DNA of 6,127 nt from Sphingobacterium sp. UBA1575 (GTDB lineage: Bacteria > Bacteroidota > Bacteroidia > Sphingobacteriales > Sphingobacteriaceae): NCBI GenBank assembly GCA_002322865.1, contig DCOH01000021.1, forward strand, positions 154,893 to 161,019, given 5' to 3'. Positions 1 through 6,114 of this stretch are shown here, piece by piece. Within the stretch, counting starts at the first letter, position 1; each line of letters opens with the position of its first letter. Below the pieces are notes generated by a model. It saw only the letters and a list, made by a program, of their open reading frames with translations. It made no database searches and was not told the DNA's origin. The translations under genes and the position numbers were made by a program.

Positions 1-123
1 CTCGCAATGACGAAAAAAAAAGATTGCTTCGTCGTACCTCCTCGCAATGACGATGGAAAGATTGCTTCGTCGTGCCTCCTCGCAATGACGAGAAAGTCGA
101 TGACGAAATTGCGGAATGACGAG
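1..123. repeat. Tandem intergenic repeat with CTCGCAATGACG core
   Basis: The 12-base core CTCGCAATGACG occurs exactly at 1-12, 41-52 and 79-90, giving a period of 40 and then 38 bases. Between cores the sequence is also conserved: ATTGCTTCGTCGT (23-35 and 61-73), then a variable base and CCTC. The units differ mainly in the A-rich spacer (nine A at 13-21, against TGGAAAG at 54-60). A degenerate remnant follows at 108-123, where ATTGC runs directly into GGAATGACGAG with the intervening loop missing. Each full unit can pair ATTGC with GCAAT across 16 bases. An exact reverse-complement core lies at 6103-6114. This is a dispersed REP-like intergenic repeat; no encoded protein is evident. The array probably continues left of the window. 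Confidence 0.8.
13..48 (-). terminator. Possible intrinsic terminator for fabH, formed by a repeat unit
   Basis: Read on the minus strand, downstream of the fabH stop, ATTGC (48-44) can pair with GCAAT (27-23) across a 16-base loop, followed by C and nine T (21-13). The T tract is good but the stem is only 5 bp, so this is a weak terminator at best. The neighbouring unit (86-61) forms the same stem but has only a three-T tract. The repeat may simply supply the transcript end. Confidence 0.35.
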
Positions 124-129
124 CTACCC

Positions 130-1176
130 TTACCAGCGAATCAACGCAGATCCCCACGTAAAGCCAGCACCAAAGGCCGCCAAACAAACCAAATCCCCAT
201 CTTTTATCTTTCCTTGTTCCCAGGCTTCACATAATGCAATCGGCACAGATGCAGCCGTTGTATTCCCATATTTTTGGATATTATTGAACACCTGATCATC
301 TCCCAATCCCAAAGTCTTCTGTACAAATTGAGAAATCCGCAGATTCGCCTGATGCGGGATTAACATATCAATATCCGTCGATTTCAAATTATTCTTAGCC
401 AAAGCCTCGCCAATCACCTCCGGAAACTTCACCACTGCCTTTTTGAAAACAGCCTGGCCATCCATGTAAGGAAATGCAGATCCATCCTCCAACATCTCTT
501 TGGTCATCAACATCTCTCCCAATTCCACATCCGGCCATTTCGGCATCTCCTCCAAATAATAACCTGCAGAGGCTCCCGGAAAATACATCGCCAATTTCTC
601 GGCATCAGCACCATCCGAATGCAGGTGCGTACTCAAAATTCCTTTTCCTTCCTCGGTTGTTGGCTGCAGTACCACTGCGCCGGCACCATCACCAAAGATC
701 ACCGAAACCGCTCTACCTCTTGTCGAAAAATCCAACGCAAAGGAATGTTTCTCCGATCCTACAACCAGGATGTTCTTATACATACCGGTTTTAATGAACT
801 GGTCGGCAATAGAAAGTGCATAGACAAACCCAGAACATTGATTTCTCACATCCAAAGCGCCAATTTCTTTCATCCCCATTTCCCTTTGCAACAACACCCC
901 ACATCCTGGAAAGTAATAATCCGGTGATAAGGTCGCGAAAATCACGAAATCGATCTCTTCTGCTGTTGTATTCGCACGTTCAATGGCAATCTTGGAAGCT
1001 TCCACAGCCATGCTGGTTGTTGTCTCACCGATACGATCCGCATAACGGCGCTCCTTTATCCCGGTACGCTCTTGGATCCACTCATCACTAGTTTCCATAA
1101 ATCTAGTGAGATCATTATTTGTATATACGTTTTTTGGGACGTAGTATCCCAAACCAGCAATCTTTGACTGAAACAT
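130..1176 (-). CDS. fabH: 3-oxoacyl-ACP synthase III (FabH-like, KAS III)
   Basis: A 348-residue cytoplasmic thiolase-fold enzyme. KAS III enzymes condense an acyl-CoA (usually acetyl-CoA) with malonyl-ACP to start fatty acid synthesis. The Cys-His-Asn triad is visible: Cys114 in RNQCSGFVYAL, His275 in IPHQANLRI and Asn305 in KYGNTTAAS. Other family signatures are TSDEWIQERTGI (29-40), FGDGAGA (161-167) and the C-terminal GAGFTWGSALIRW. It is about 30 residues longer than E. coli FabH as I recall it; roughly 25 of these lie between HSDG (186-189) and MDGQAVFK (238-245). The start at 1176 gives the normal N-terminus (MFQSKIAGLGYYVP); the stop is TAA. The gene stands alone, divergent from clpS, with no plsX, rpmF or other fatty acid gene in view, so it may be a second KAS III paralogue. 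A role in a specialised acyl pathway cannot be excluded because substrate choice is not readable here. Confidence 0.93.
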   Translation of the reverse strand: MFQSKIAGLGYYVPKNVYTNNDLTRFMETSDEWIQERTGIKERRYADRIGETTTSMAVEASKIAIERANTTAEEIDFVIFATLSPDYYFPGCGVLLQREMGMKEIGALDVRNQCSGFVYALSIADQFIKTGMYKNILVVGSEKHSFALDFSTRGRAVSVIFGDGAGAVVLQPTTEEGKGILSTHLHSDGADAEKLAMYFPGASAGYYLEEMPKWPDVELGEMLMTKEMLEDGSAFPYMDGQAVFKKAVVKFPEVIGEALAKNNLKSTDIDMLIPHQANLRISQFVQKTLGLGDDQVFNNIQKYGNTTAASVPIALCEAWEQGKIKDGDLVCLAAFGAGFTWGSALIRW

Positions 1177-1244
1177 AGGGTTATTTTAAGTAAACAATTC
1201 AGCTAAAATAAAGAATTATTTGAAAAATAAGCTATTTTTGCCTT
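1177..1244. promoter_or_regulatory. Divergent fabH/clpS intergenic region
   Basis: This 68-bp, very AT-rich gap must hold the start signals of both divergent genes. On the plus strand TATTTTTG (1233-1240) matches the Bacteroidota -7 element TAnnTTTG exactly, but no TTG lies at the usual distance upstream. On the minus strand TATTTTAG (1210-1203) is a 7/8 match placed about 26 bases before the fabH ATG, also without a clear -33 partner. A 6-bp inverted repeat TTATTT-GAA-AAATAA (1216-1230) sits between the two elements. It could be an operator, but AT-rich sequence gives such repeats easily by chance. Confidence 0.5.
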
Positions 1245-1526
1245 ATGAGCGTAGAGGTCGAACAGGAAACATTTACTCTAGAAGAGATATTGGCCGGAAC
1301 CAAGGAATCCAACAAACTGATCCTTTGGAACGATGACATCAATACTTTTGACCATGTCATTTATTGTCTGATGCATTATTTGCAGTACTCTGAGGAAGAA
1401 AGTGCTAGGATTGCCTGGACCGTTCATACCAAAGGAAAGTGTGCCATCCTGGAGGGTTCCTACACCGAGATGGAGGTTTACCGGAAAGTCCTTAAATCTG
1501 AAGGATTGACCGTTTCCATTGAGTAG
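1245..1526 (+). CDS. clpS: ATP-dependent Clp protease adaptor ClpS
   Basis: A 93-residue cytoplasmic adaptor. ClpS binds proteins with bulky hydrophobic N-terminal residues (N-end rule substrates) and delivers them to a ClpA- or ClpC-type AAA+ unfoldase of the ClpP protease. The core begins at about residue 24 (KLILWNDDINTFDHV). Asn29, Asp30 and Asp31 match the conserved NDD that grips the substrate alpha-amino group, and His61 in TVHTKGK matches the conserved pocket His (E. coli His66). By eye alignment, the E. coli gatekeeper Met40 is replaced by Phe35. The first ~23 residues are acidic and probably flexible, as expected for the segment that enters the unfoldase. Length is typical. No clp ATPase or clpP gene is nearby. 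The ATG follows a -7-like element by only four bases, so the mRNA may be leaderless or nearly so. Confidence 0.93.
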   Translation: MSVEVEQETFTLEEILAGTKESNKLILWNDDINTFDHVIYCLMHYLQYSEEESARIAWTVHTKGKCAILEGSYTEMEVYRKVLKSEGLTVSIE

Positions 1527-1560
1527 AAAGCAGCGTAATAATGCAGTTACGATAGGCTTT
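1527..1560 (+). terminator. Hairpin after clpS, possible weak terminator
   Basis: Immediately after the clpS stop, AAAGC (1527-1531) pairs with GCTTT (1556-1560). Inside it, CGTAA (1534-1538) pairs with TTACG (1547-1551) around an 8-base loop. An asymmetric internal loop separates the two 5-bp stems. No real T tract follows (GTTCCTATTT), so termination would be partial at most. Its 3' arm overlaps the TTTG proposed as the -33 element of the next gene. Confidence 0.35.
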
Positions 1561-1585
1561 GTTCCTATTTAAATATGCATTTTTG
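1558..1585 (+). promoter_or_regulatory. Candidate Bacteroidota-type promoter of the barrel receptor gene
   Basis: TTTG (1558-1561) is followed after 16 bases by CATTTTTG (1578-1585), a 7/8 match to TAnnTTTG. The spacing is about one base shorter than usual. Transcription would begin near 1590-1592 and leave a leader of about 23 bases before the ATG at 1614. The upstream in-frame ATG at 1575 would then lie inside the promoter, which supports the 1614 start. Confidence 0.4.
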
Positions 1586-1613
1586 CGGATGTAGATCACA
1601 ACGTTACATCTTT

Positions 1614-4103
1614 ATGCTATTTAGAAAACTTTCTATTTCCATCCTTTTTTTATTTCCCGTAATCTTATTCGCCCAACAAGTTACCATCCAAGGATCTGTA
1701 GTCAAACAGGATAGTGTAAGTCCGGCGGTAGGGGCAAGCGTAAGCTTATTATCCACCGTAAATCGTGCTTATATCCGTGGGCAACAAGCTGGCGATAACG
1801 GTAGGTTCAGCATCCAACAAGTAGATCCTGGAACCTATCACCTACAGATCACCTTCCAAGGTTACCAGACCTATACCCGTGAGAACTTTGTGGTTAAACC
1901 CAATGAAGATATCAACCTGGGTAAGATATCCCTACAGGAACAAGGTGAATTGATCTCCGAAGTCGTTGTACAGGGAAGGACACCCGATCTACAGATCGGA
2001 ATCGATAAAAAAGTATTTGATGTTTCCCAGAGTATGGTCAGTGTAGGAGGTTCTGCGCAAGACCTATTGGGCAATGTGCCCACCTTACAGGTGCAATCCG
2101 ATGGATCCATCAGTTTAAGAGGATCCTCCAATGTCCGTATCCTGGTGGATGGCAAGGAGTCTGCCATGGCCGGTTCTGATATCAATGCCTTCTTACAATC
2201 TTTACCTGCAGATGCGATTTCCAAAGTAGAAATCATGACGAACCCATCTGCAAAACACGATGCAGAAGGGCAATCCGGAATTGTAAACATTATCCTAAAG
2301 AAAAATATCCGCACTGGTTTGAACGGATCGGTTAATGCTTCCATTGGCTCCTACGAGAATGCCAATGCGGGTCTTACCTTGAACTATAGACCTGGAAAAG
2401 TAAATTATTTCGGAAGCTATAATTTTAGCCGTAGAAACATGGTCGGTGGAGGATATACCGATAACACCGATTATATCAACGGACAGATCACAGATGCAAG
2501 TCCAAGGACCTATTCAACGGATGAAAGTAAACGATTGGGCTATAACCATACCGTGCGTTTAGGAACAGATTATTATGCCTCAGATAAAACAACTTTCAGT
2601 TTGGCAGGAAACCTGAGTTTCCGTGATAACGACAGGACACAAGATATTAATTATACCTACTGGAATATTCCCGACTATGGTTCCAGCAGTTTCCGTAAAT
2701 CTGCTCAGGCGGAGAAGGATTTTGGGGTAGACCTGATGTTTGATTTCAAACAGGAATTCAAACGCCAAGGCGAGGAGTTGTTGGCCAACATATCCTTTGG
2801 TAATGATGAGGAAGATGGAACGAACGATTTCCATCAGACTTATGCCAGCAATAGAAGAGACCTGGTTCGTCAGAACACAACCTCCGAAAGGGGACAGAAT
2901 TGGAACTTCCAATTGGATTATACATTGCCATTTGCCGAAGACCATAAATTTGAAGCTGGTTATCGTTCGATCATCCGTACTTCTCAGGATCACCAATATT
3001 CAGAATTGATGGATACGCTGAGCAATAGCTTCCTTCCGGACTATAATGTGAGCAATGATTTTGATATGAACAGTACCGTTCATGCTTTATATGCTAATTA
3101 TCAAAAGAAATTAACCTCCAAATTTGGTGCACAGATCGGTTTACGGGCAGAACAAGCCTATTTAACCTCTACTTATTATTCTTTGGATCCATCTGTTCCA
3201 GAAAATCAACGAGCTACGGATGGAAAATTAGATTACTTTCGTTTGTACCCTAGCTTGTTCTTAAGTTATGATGTAGGCGAAGGAAACAGCGATAAGGTGC
3301 AATTGAGCTATACCCGTAGGGTAGAACGTCCTCGTGGCTGGCAGGTAAACCCTTTTCTGGATATTTCTGATGAGCAGAACTATCGCCAAGGAAACCCGAA
3401 TCTAATGCCACAGGATATCCATGCAGTGGAATTGAGCTTCTCTAAATTCTATGAGAAATGGAACTTCGTTTCTTCGGCCTACTACCGCCGAGTAAACGAT
3501 ATGTTCCAACCTTTCATCTACCCGGATTCCTTGATCCAGGACATCGTTGGTGATCGTAGTAACATCACCTATTCGAAATGGGAAAATGTGGCAAACAATA
3601 ATTCCATGGGATTCGAGTTGATTTCCAAGATCAATGTGTTCAAATGGTGGGATGTAACGGCCAATGCCAATCTATTCTACATGAACATCGAGCCGAAATC
3701 AGGATTTGATGTTCGTTCGTCCTCGAGTTTCAACTACCATGGTAACCTGACGACCAACGTAAAATTCACACCGACATTCTCGGCTCAGGTGCGTGGCGAT
3801 TATCGCAGTGGGATGAAAACCCTTCAGGGAGAAATGAAGCCCATGACCGGCGTTGATGTGGCATTACGTAAGGATCTATTCAACAACAAAGCGAATATCA
3901 TGTTCAATGTAAGGGATGTGTTCAACAGCCGTCGTTTTGAAATGGAGAATTACCTTCCGGATAAAAAAATCAACTTTTCACACCGTTGGATGCGTAGAAT
4001 GTTCACCCTATCTTTCTCCTACCGTTTCGGAATCCAGGACATGAGCAAAAAGAAACGTGAGGAAAATAGGGAGATGGATGATATGGGTGGTCAGCAATTT
4101 TAA
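1614..4103 (+). CDS. Outer-membrane beta-barrel receptor (TonB-dependent-receptor-like, OMP_b-brl_3 type)
   Basis: An 829-residue outer-membrane protein. Residues 1-20 (MLFRKLSISILFLFPVILFA) are a clear signal peptide, with likely cleavage before QQ. Residues ~22-107 resemble a carboxypeptidase-regulatory-like beta-sandwich (TIQGSVV, PAVGASVSLL, GTYHLQITFQGYQTY). Residues ~125-230 resemble a TonB-receptor plug, with LRGSSNVRILVDGKES, SLPADAISKVEIMTNPSA and GIVNIILKK. The rest is a barrel with alternating aromatic strands and the family's GNPNL motif at 593-597, ending at FTLSFSYRFG. A charged tail of about 25 residues (SKKKREENREMDD, then GGQQF) follows the last strand. I chose ATG 1614 over ATG 1575 because the 13 extra residues (MHFCGCRSQRYIF) would spoil the signal peptide. 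No SusD-like partner is adjacent, so this is not a standard SusCD pair. The ligand is unknown; no TonB box was identified with confidence. Confidence 0.88.
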   Translation: MLFRKLSISILFLFPVILFAQQVTIQGSVVKQDSVSPAVGASVSLLSTVNRAYIRGQQAGDNGRFSIQQVDPGTYHLQITFQGYQTYTRENFVVKPNEDINLGKISLQEQGELISEVVVQGRTPDLQIGIDKKVFDVSQSMVSVGGSAQDLLGNVPTLQVQSDGSISLRGSSNVRILVDGKESAMAGSDINAFLQSLPADAISKVEIMTNPSAKHDAEGQSGIVNIILKKNIRTGLNGSVNASIGSYENANAGLTLNYRPGKVNYFGSYNFSRRNMVGGGYTDNTDYINGQITDASPRTYSTDESKRLGYNHTVRLGTDYYASDKTTFSLAGNLSFRDNDRTQDINYTYWNIPDYGSSSFRKSAQAEKDFGVDLMFDFKQEFKRQGEELLANISFGNDEEDGTNDFHQTYASNRRDLVRQNTTSERGQNWNFQLDYTLPFAEDHKFEAGYRSIIRTSQDHQYSELMDTLSNSFLPDYNVSNDFDMNSTVHALYANYQKKLTSKFGAQIGLRAEQAYLTSTYYSLDPSVPENQRATDGKLDYFRLYPSLFLSYDVGEGNSDKVQLSYTRRVERPRGWQVNPFLDISDEQNYRQGNPNLMPQDIHAVELSFSKFYEKWNFVSSAYYRRVNDMFQPFIYPDSLIQDIVGDRSNITYSKWENVANNNSMGFELISKINVFKWWDVTANANLFYMNIEPKSGFDVRSSSSFNYHGNLTTNVKFTPTFSAQVRGDYRSGMKTLQGEMKPMTGVDVALRKDLFNNKANIMFNVRDVFNSRRFEMENYLPDKKINFSHRWMRRMFTLSFSYRFGIQDMSKKKREENREMDDMGGQQF

Positions 4104-4106
4104 TTC

Positions 4107-4136
4107 TTGTTTTTACGATTTGTTTAATTAAATTTA
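4107..4136 (+). promoter_or_regulatory. Candidate Bacteroidota-type promoter for the DUF1080-SGNH pair
   Basis: TTG (4107-4109) is separated by 19 bases from TAAATTTA (4129-4136), a 7/8 match to TAnnTTTG, and the spacing is within the usual range. Transcription would start near 4141-4143, giving a leader of about 20 bases that is A-rich and lacks a Shine-Dalgarno sequence, as is common in this phylum. The element lies directly after the stop of the barrel gene, so the last two genes can be expressed independently of it. No terminator is visible in this gap. Confidence 0.5.
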
Positions 4137-4162
4137 GTCCTTCAAATAAATCAACTATAACT

Positions 4163-4978
4163 ATGAAGAGAAACTTTGTGTACATTTTGTTAGGCGCAAT
4201 TGGGCTTACCTTTGCTGCCTGTGCAAGCAAAAGTTCGACAGTAACAAACCAAACAGGACCGGCGTATGAATTGGAGAATCTTCCAAAAGTAAACATCAAG
4301 GATTTCAAAAAGAACTCCGCAGGTGCTTACGTTTTGTTTGATGGATCTTCTTTAAATGGCTGGAGAGGTTACAACAAAAATCATGTCCCAAACAAATGGG
4401 CGATTGAGAATGGAACCCTAAAATTTTCTAAAACTCCAAAAGGAGTAGATAAGGCAGAAGGTGGAGATATTATCTTTGCCCACGACTTTAAAAACTTCGA
4501 ATTGGAATTTGAATGGAAAATTTCTCATGCAGGAAACTCGGGCGTATTTTTCCTAGCAAAAGAAGTGAAAGGACAACCAATCTATGTATCGAGTCCGGAA
4601 TACCAATTGTTGGATAACCAAAACCATCCTGATGCGAAGCAAGGGGTAGATGGTAACCGTAAATCGGCTTCCTTATACGATATGATCCCTGCAAAACCTC
4701 AGAATTCATTCCCTGCGGGAGAATGGAACAGAGCGAAAATTGTAGTGAACAAAGGAAAGGTAACACATTTCCAAAATGACGAGAAGGTCGTTGAATATAC
4801 CTTATGGACTCCAGAATGGACGGCATTGTTGCAGGCGAGTAAGTTTTCGCAGGCAAAATGGCCATTGGCGTTCGAATTGTTAAATAATGTAGGTGGCAAA
4901 ACGAAATCAGGTGTGATCGGATTCCAAGATCATGGCGATGATATCTGGTTGAAAAATGTAACCGTAAAAGTATTGTAA
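4163..4978 (+). CDS. DUF1080 / 3-keto-disaccharide hydrolase-type lipoprotein
   Basis: A 271-residue lipoprotein. The N-terminus MKRNFVYILLGAIGLTFAAC is a lipoprotein signal with Cys20 as the expected lipidation site, followed by a polar linker (ASKSSTVTNQTG). The mature part matches the DUF1080 family (Pfam 3-keto-disaccharide hydrolase), a concanavalin-like beta-sandwich. Signatures are VLFDGSSLNGWRG (57-69), GDIIFAHDFKNFELEFEWKI (101-120), GNSGVFF (124-130), PEYQLLDNQNHPD (145-157), GEWNRAKIVV (186-195) and GFQDHGDDIWLKNV (253-266). Some characterised relatives cleave glycosides whose sugar has been oxidised at C3, usually beside a Gfo/Idh/MocA oxidoreductase; none is present in this window. 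The catalytic residues cannot be assigned from sequence alone. Location is inferred as membrane-anchored in the periplasm or on the cell surface. The TAA stop overlaps the ATG of the next gene by one base, which points to co-expression. Confidence 0.87.
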   Translation: MKRNFVYILLGAIGLTFAACASKSSTVTNQTGPAYELENLPKVNIKDFKKNSAGAYVLFDGSSLNGWRGYNKNHVPNKWAIENGTLKFSKTPKGVDKAEGGDIIFAHDFKNFELEFEWKISHAGNSGVFFLAKEVKGQPIYVSSPEYQLLDNQNHPDAKQGVDGNRKSASLYDMIPAKPQNSFPAGEWNRAKIVVNKGKVTHFQNDEKVVEYTLWTPEWTALLQASKFSQAKWPLAFELLNNVGGKTKSGVIGFQDHGDDIWLKNVTVKVL

Positions 4979-6087
4979 TGTTGAAGAGATTCAAGTTTAT
5001 GAAAGAGAGCCTATTAAGCTCTCTTTTTTGTATAGGGATTTTCATGCTTCAGGCGCAAGAGCTGACCTGGAGAAATCCATTGACCGAAAAGGTAATCCAA
5101 GGAAGATCTAAGGAAGTAATGGAATCAGATGGTTTTTCAAGGCTGCCTTTGGCCTTGAAGGAGTCGGTAAGAGAGCCGGTCTGGAATTTAGGCAATCAAT
5201 CTGCGGGGGTTTATATTGATTTTAAAACTGCCGCGGAAGAGATTACGGTGAAGTATCAGGTTAAGGGCGCATTGAATATGCCGCATATGCCGAGTACGGG
5301 GGTGAGTGGATTGGATTTGTATGCGAAGGATCCACAGAATAATGCCTGGAAATGGGCGCATGGGGGCTATAGTTTTAAGGATACGATTACTTATACTTTT
5401 AAGAACTTGGGTTCGCATCCGAATGTTCAATATCGATTGTACCTGCCAATGTATAATAAGGTGGAATGGATGGAAATTGGAACCTCGAGCGCTCAACCGA
5501 TTTCTTTTTTGAAATCGGAGAGTAAGCCTATTGTGGTTTATGGAACCAGTATCGCGCAAGGAGCTTGTGCGACCAGACCGGGATTGGGCTGGACGAATAT
5601 ATTGGGAAGGAATTTTGAGCAGGAGGTGATCAATCTGGCTTTTTCAGGGAATGGAAGGTTGGAGCAACCTATCCTTGATCTGATCAATAAGGTGGATGCA
5701 TCGGTTTATATTTTGGATTGTATTCCGAATTTGGGATTGACGAAGGATAGGGATGCGGCGAAGTTAAAGGCCTTGATTGAACATGCCGTGGAGTTTTTGC
5801 GGAAGGATCATCCCAATACGCCGATCATTATGGCGGACCATAGTTCGAGCGAGGTGCCAGGGATCTTGAATGGGAAACCCAATGATAATTTTAAGGAGAG
5901 CTCGAGGATTGGTAGAGAGACGATAGATGGTTTGAAGAAAAAAGGGGTGAAGAATTTGTATTGGTTGAGTAGTAAGGATATTGGGCTGGATATTGATAAT
6001 ACGGTTGATTATGCGCATCCGAATGATATTGGGATGGAGAAGATTGCAAAGGCTTATAGGGAGTTGTTGAGGAAGGTTTTGAGGTAA
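4978..6087 (+). CDS. Secreted SGNH/GDSL-family esterase with N-terminal GxDLY domain
   Basis: A 369-residue exported hydrolase. A basic N-terminus and hydrophobic core (residues 1-26, ending FMLQA) form a type I signal peptide. An N-terminal beta-sandwich (~28-175) carries GLDLY (111-115), the hallmark of the GxDLY domain that precedes this esterase type. The SGNH domain follows: block I VVYGTSIAQGACATRPG with Ser191 as likely nucleophile, block II AFSGNGR with Gly224, block III DCIPN with Asn251, and block V DYAHPNDIG with Asp344 and His347. All expected catalytic positions are present. The usual GDS is GTS here, as is normal for this subfamily. Such enzymes remove acyl groups, often acetyl, from carbohydrates; the substrate is not readable. 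ATG 4978 overlaps the upstream stop as TAATG; ATG 4999 (Met8) would also leave a good signal peptide. All 16 Arg codons avoid CGT and CGC (8 AGG, 6 AGA, 1 CGA, 1 CGG), unlike the barrel gene. The gene ends in tandem TAA stops. Confidence 0.88.
   Translation: MLKRFKFMKESLLSSLFCIGIFMLQAQELTWRNPLTEKVIQGRSKEVMESDGFSRLPLALKESVREPVWNLGNQSAGVYIDFKTAAEEITVKYQVKGALNMPHMPSTGVSGLDLYAKDPQNNAWKWAHGGYSFKDTITYTFKNLGSHPNVQYRLYLPMYNKVEWMEIGTSSAQPISFLKSESKPIVVYGTSIAQGACATRPGLGWTNILGRNFEQEVINLAFSGNGRLEQPILDLINKVDASVYILDCIPNLGLTKDRDAAKLKALIEHAVEFLRKDHPNTPIIMADHSSSEVPGILNGKPNDNFKESSRIGRETIDGLKKKGVKNLYWLSSKDIGLDIDNTVDYAHPNDIGMEKIAKAYRELLRKVLR
5002..5029 (+). terminator. Intrinsic-terminator-like hairpin inside the start of the SGNH gene
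   Basis: AAAGAGAGC (5002-5010) pairs perfectly over 9 bp with GCTCTCTTT (5018-5026) around the 7-base loop CTATTAA, and an uninterrupted T run covers 5024-5029. This is the best terminator-like structure in the window. It begins 24 bases after the DUF1080 stop and lies within codons 9-18 of the SGNH gene, so it also encodes part of the signal peptide. It could end most transcripts after the DUF1080 gene, with read-through depending on ribosomes translating the SGNH start. Structure is seen directly; function is inferred. Confidence 0.6.
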
Positions 6088-6102
6088 TAAGACTCCGGGC
6101 CC

Positions 6103-6114
6103 CGTCATTGCGAG
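6103..6114 (-). repeat. Inverted copy of the CTCGCAATGACG repeat core
   Basis: CGTCATTGCGAG is the exact reverse complement of the core found three times at the left edge. It begins 15 bases after the SGNH stop and is preceded by a GC-rich GGGCCCC stretch (6097-6103). ACGTCA at the very end of the window (6122-6127) may begin another copy. Relative to transcription of the gene before it, the orientation is the same as that of the left array relative to fabH. Confidence 0.8.

Noticed and set aside
1..123. CRISPR array
   Set aside because: The intervals between cores are themselves largely conserved rather than unique spacers, there are only three cores, and no cas genes are in view.
7..234. 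75-codon plus-strand open frame running across the repeat array
   Set aside because: It is made of repeat sequence and then antisense fabH codons, shows no family features, and has no promoter.
1575..1613. Upstream ATG as start of the barrel gene
   Set aside because: It adds MHFCGCRSQRYIF before an otherwise perfect signal peptide and would lie inside the promoter-like element at 1558-1585.
4003..4308. Minus-strand open frame across the barrel/DUF1080 junction
   Set aside because: It is antisense to two well-supported genes and their promoter gap, and shows no recognisable domain.
1614..4978. SusCD-type polysaccharide utilisation locus
   Set aside because: The barrel is of the OMP_b-brl_3 type rather than SusC, and the following lipoprotein is DUF1080, not SusD.
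4978..5045. SGNH gene starting at ATG 5043 after the hairpin
   Set aside because: This would remove the whole signal peptide, leaving only MLQAQ before the mature protein, and no promoter match lies just upstream.
4978..5060. Lipoprotein signal on the SGNH protein (Cys18)
   Set aside because: SLFC has Phe directly before Cys, which does not fit a lipobox, and the hydrophobic core continues past it to FMLQA.
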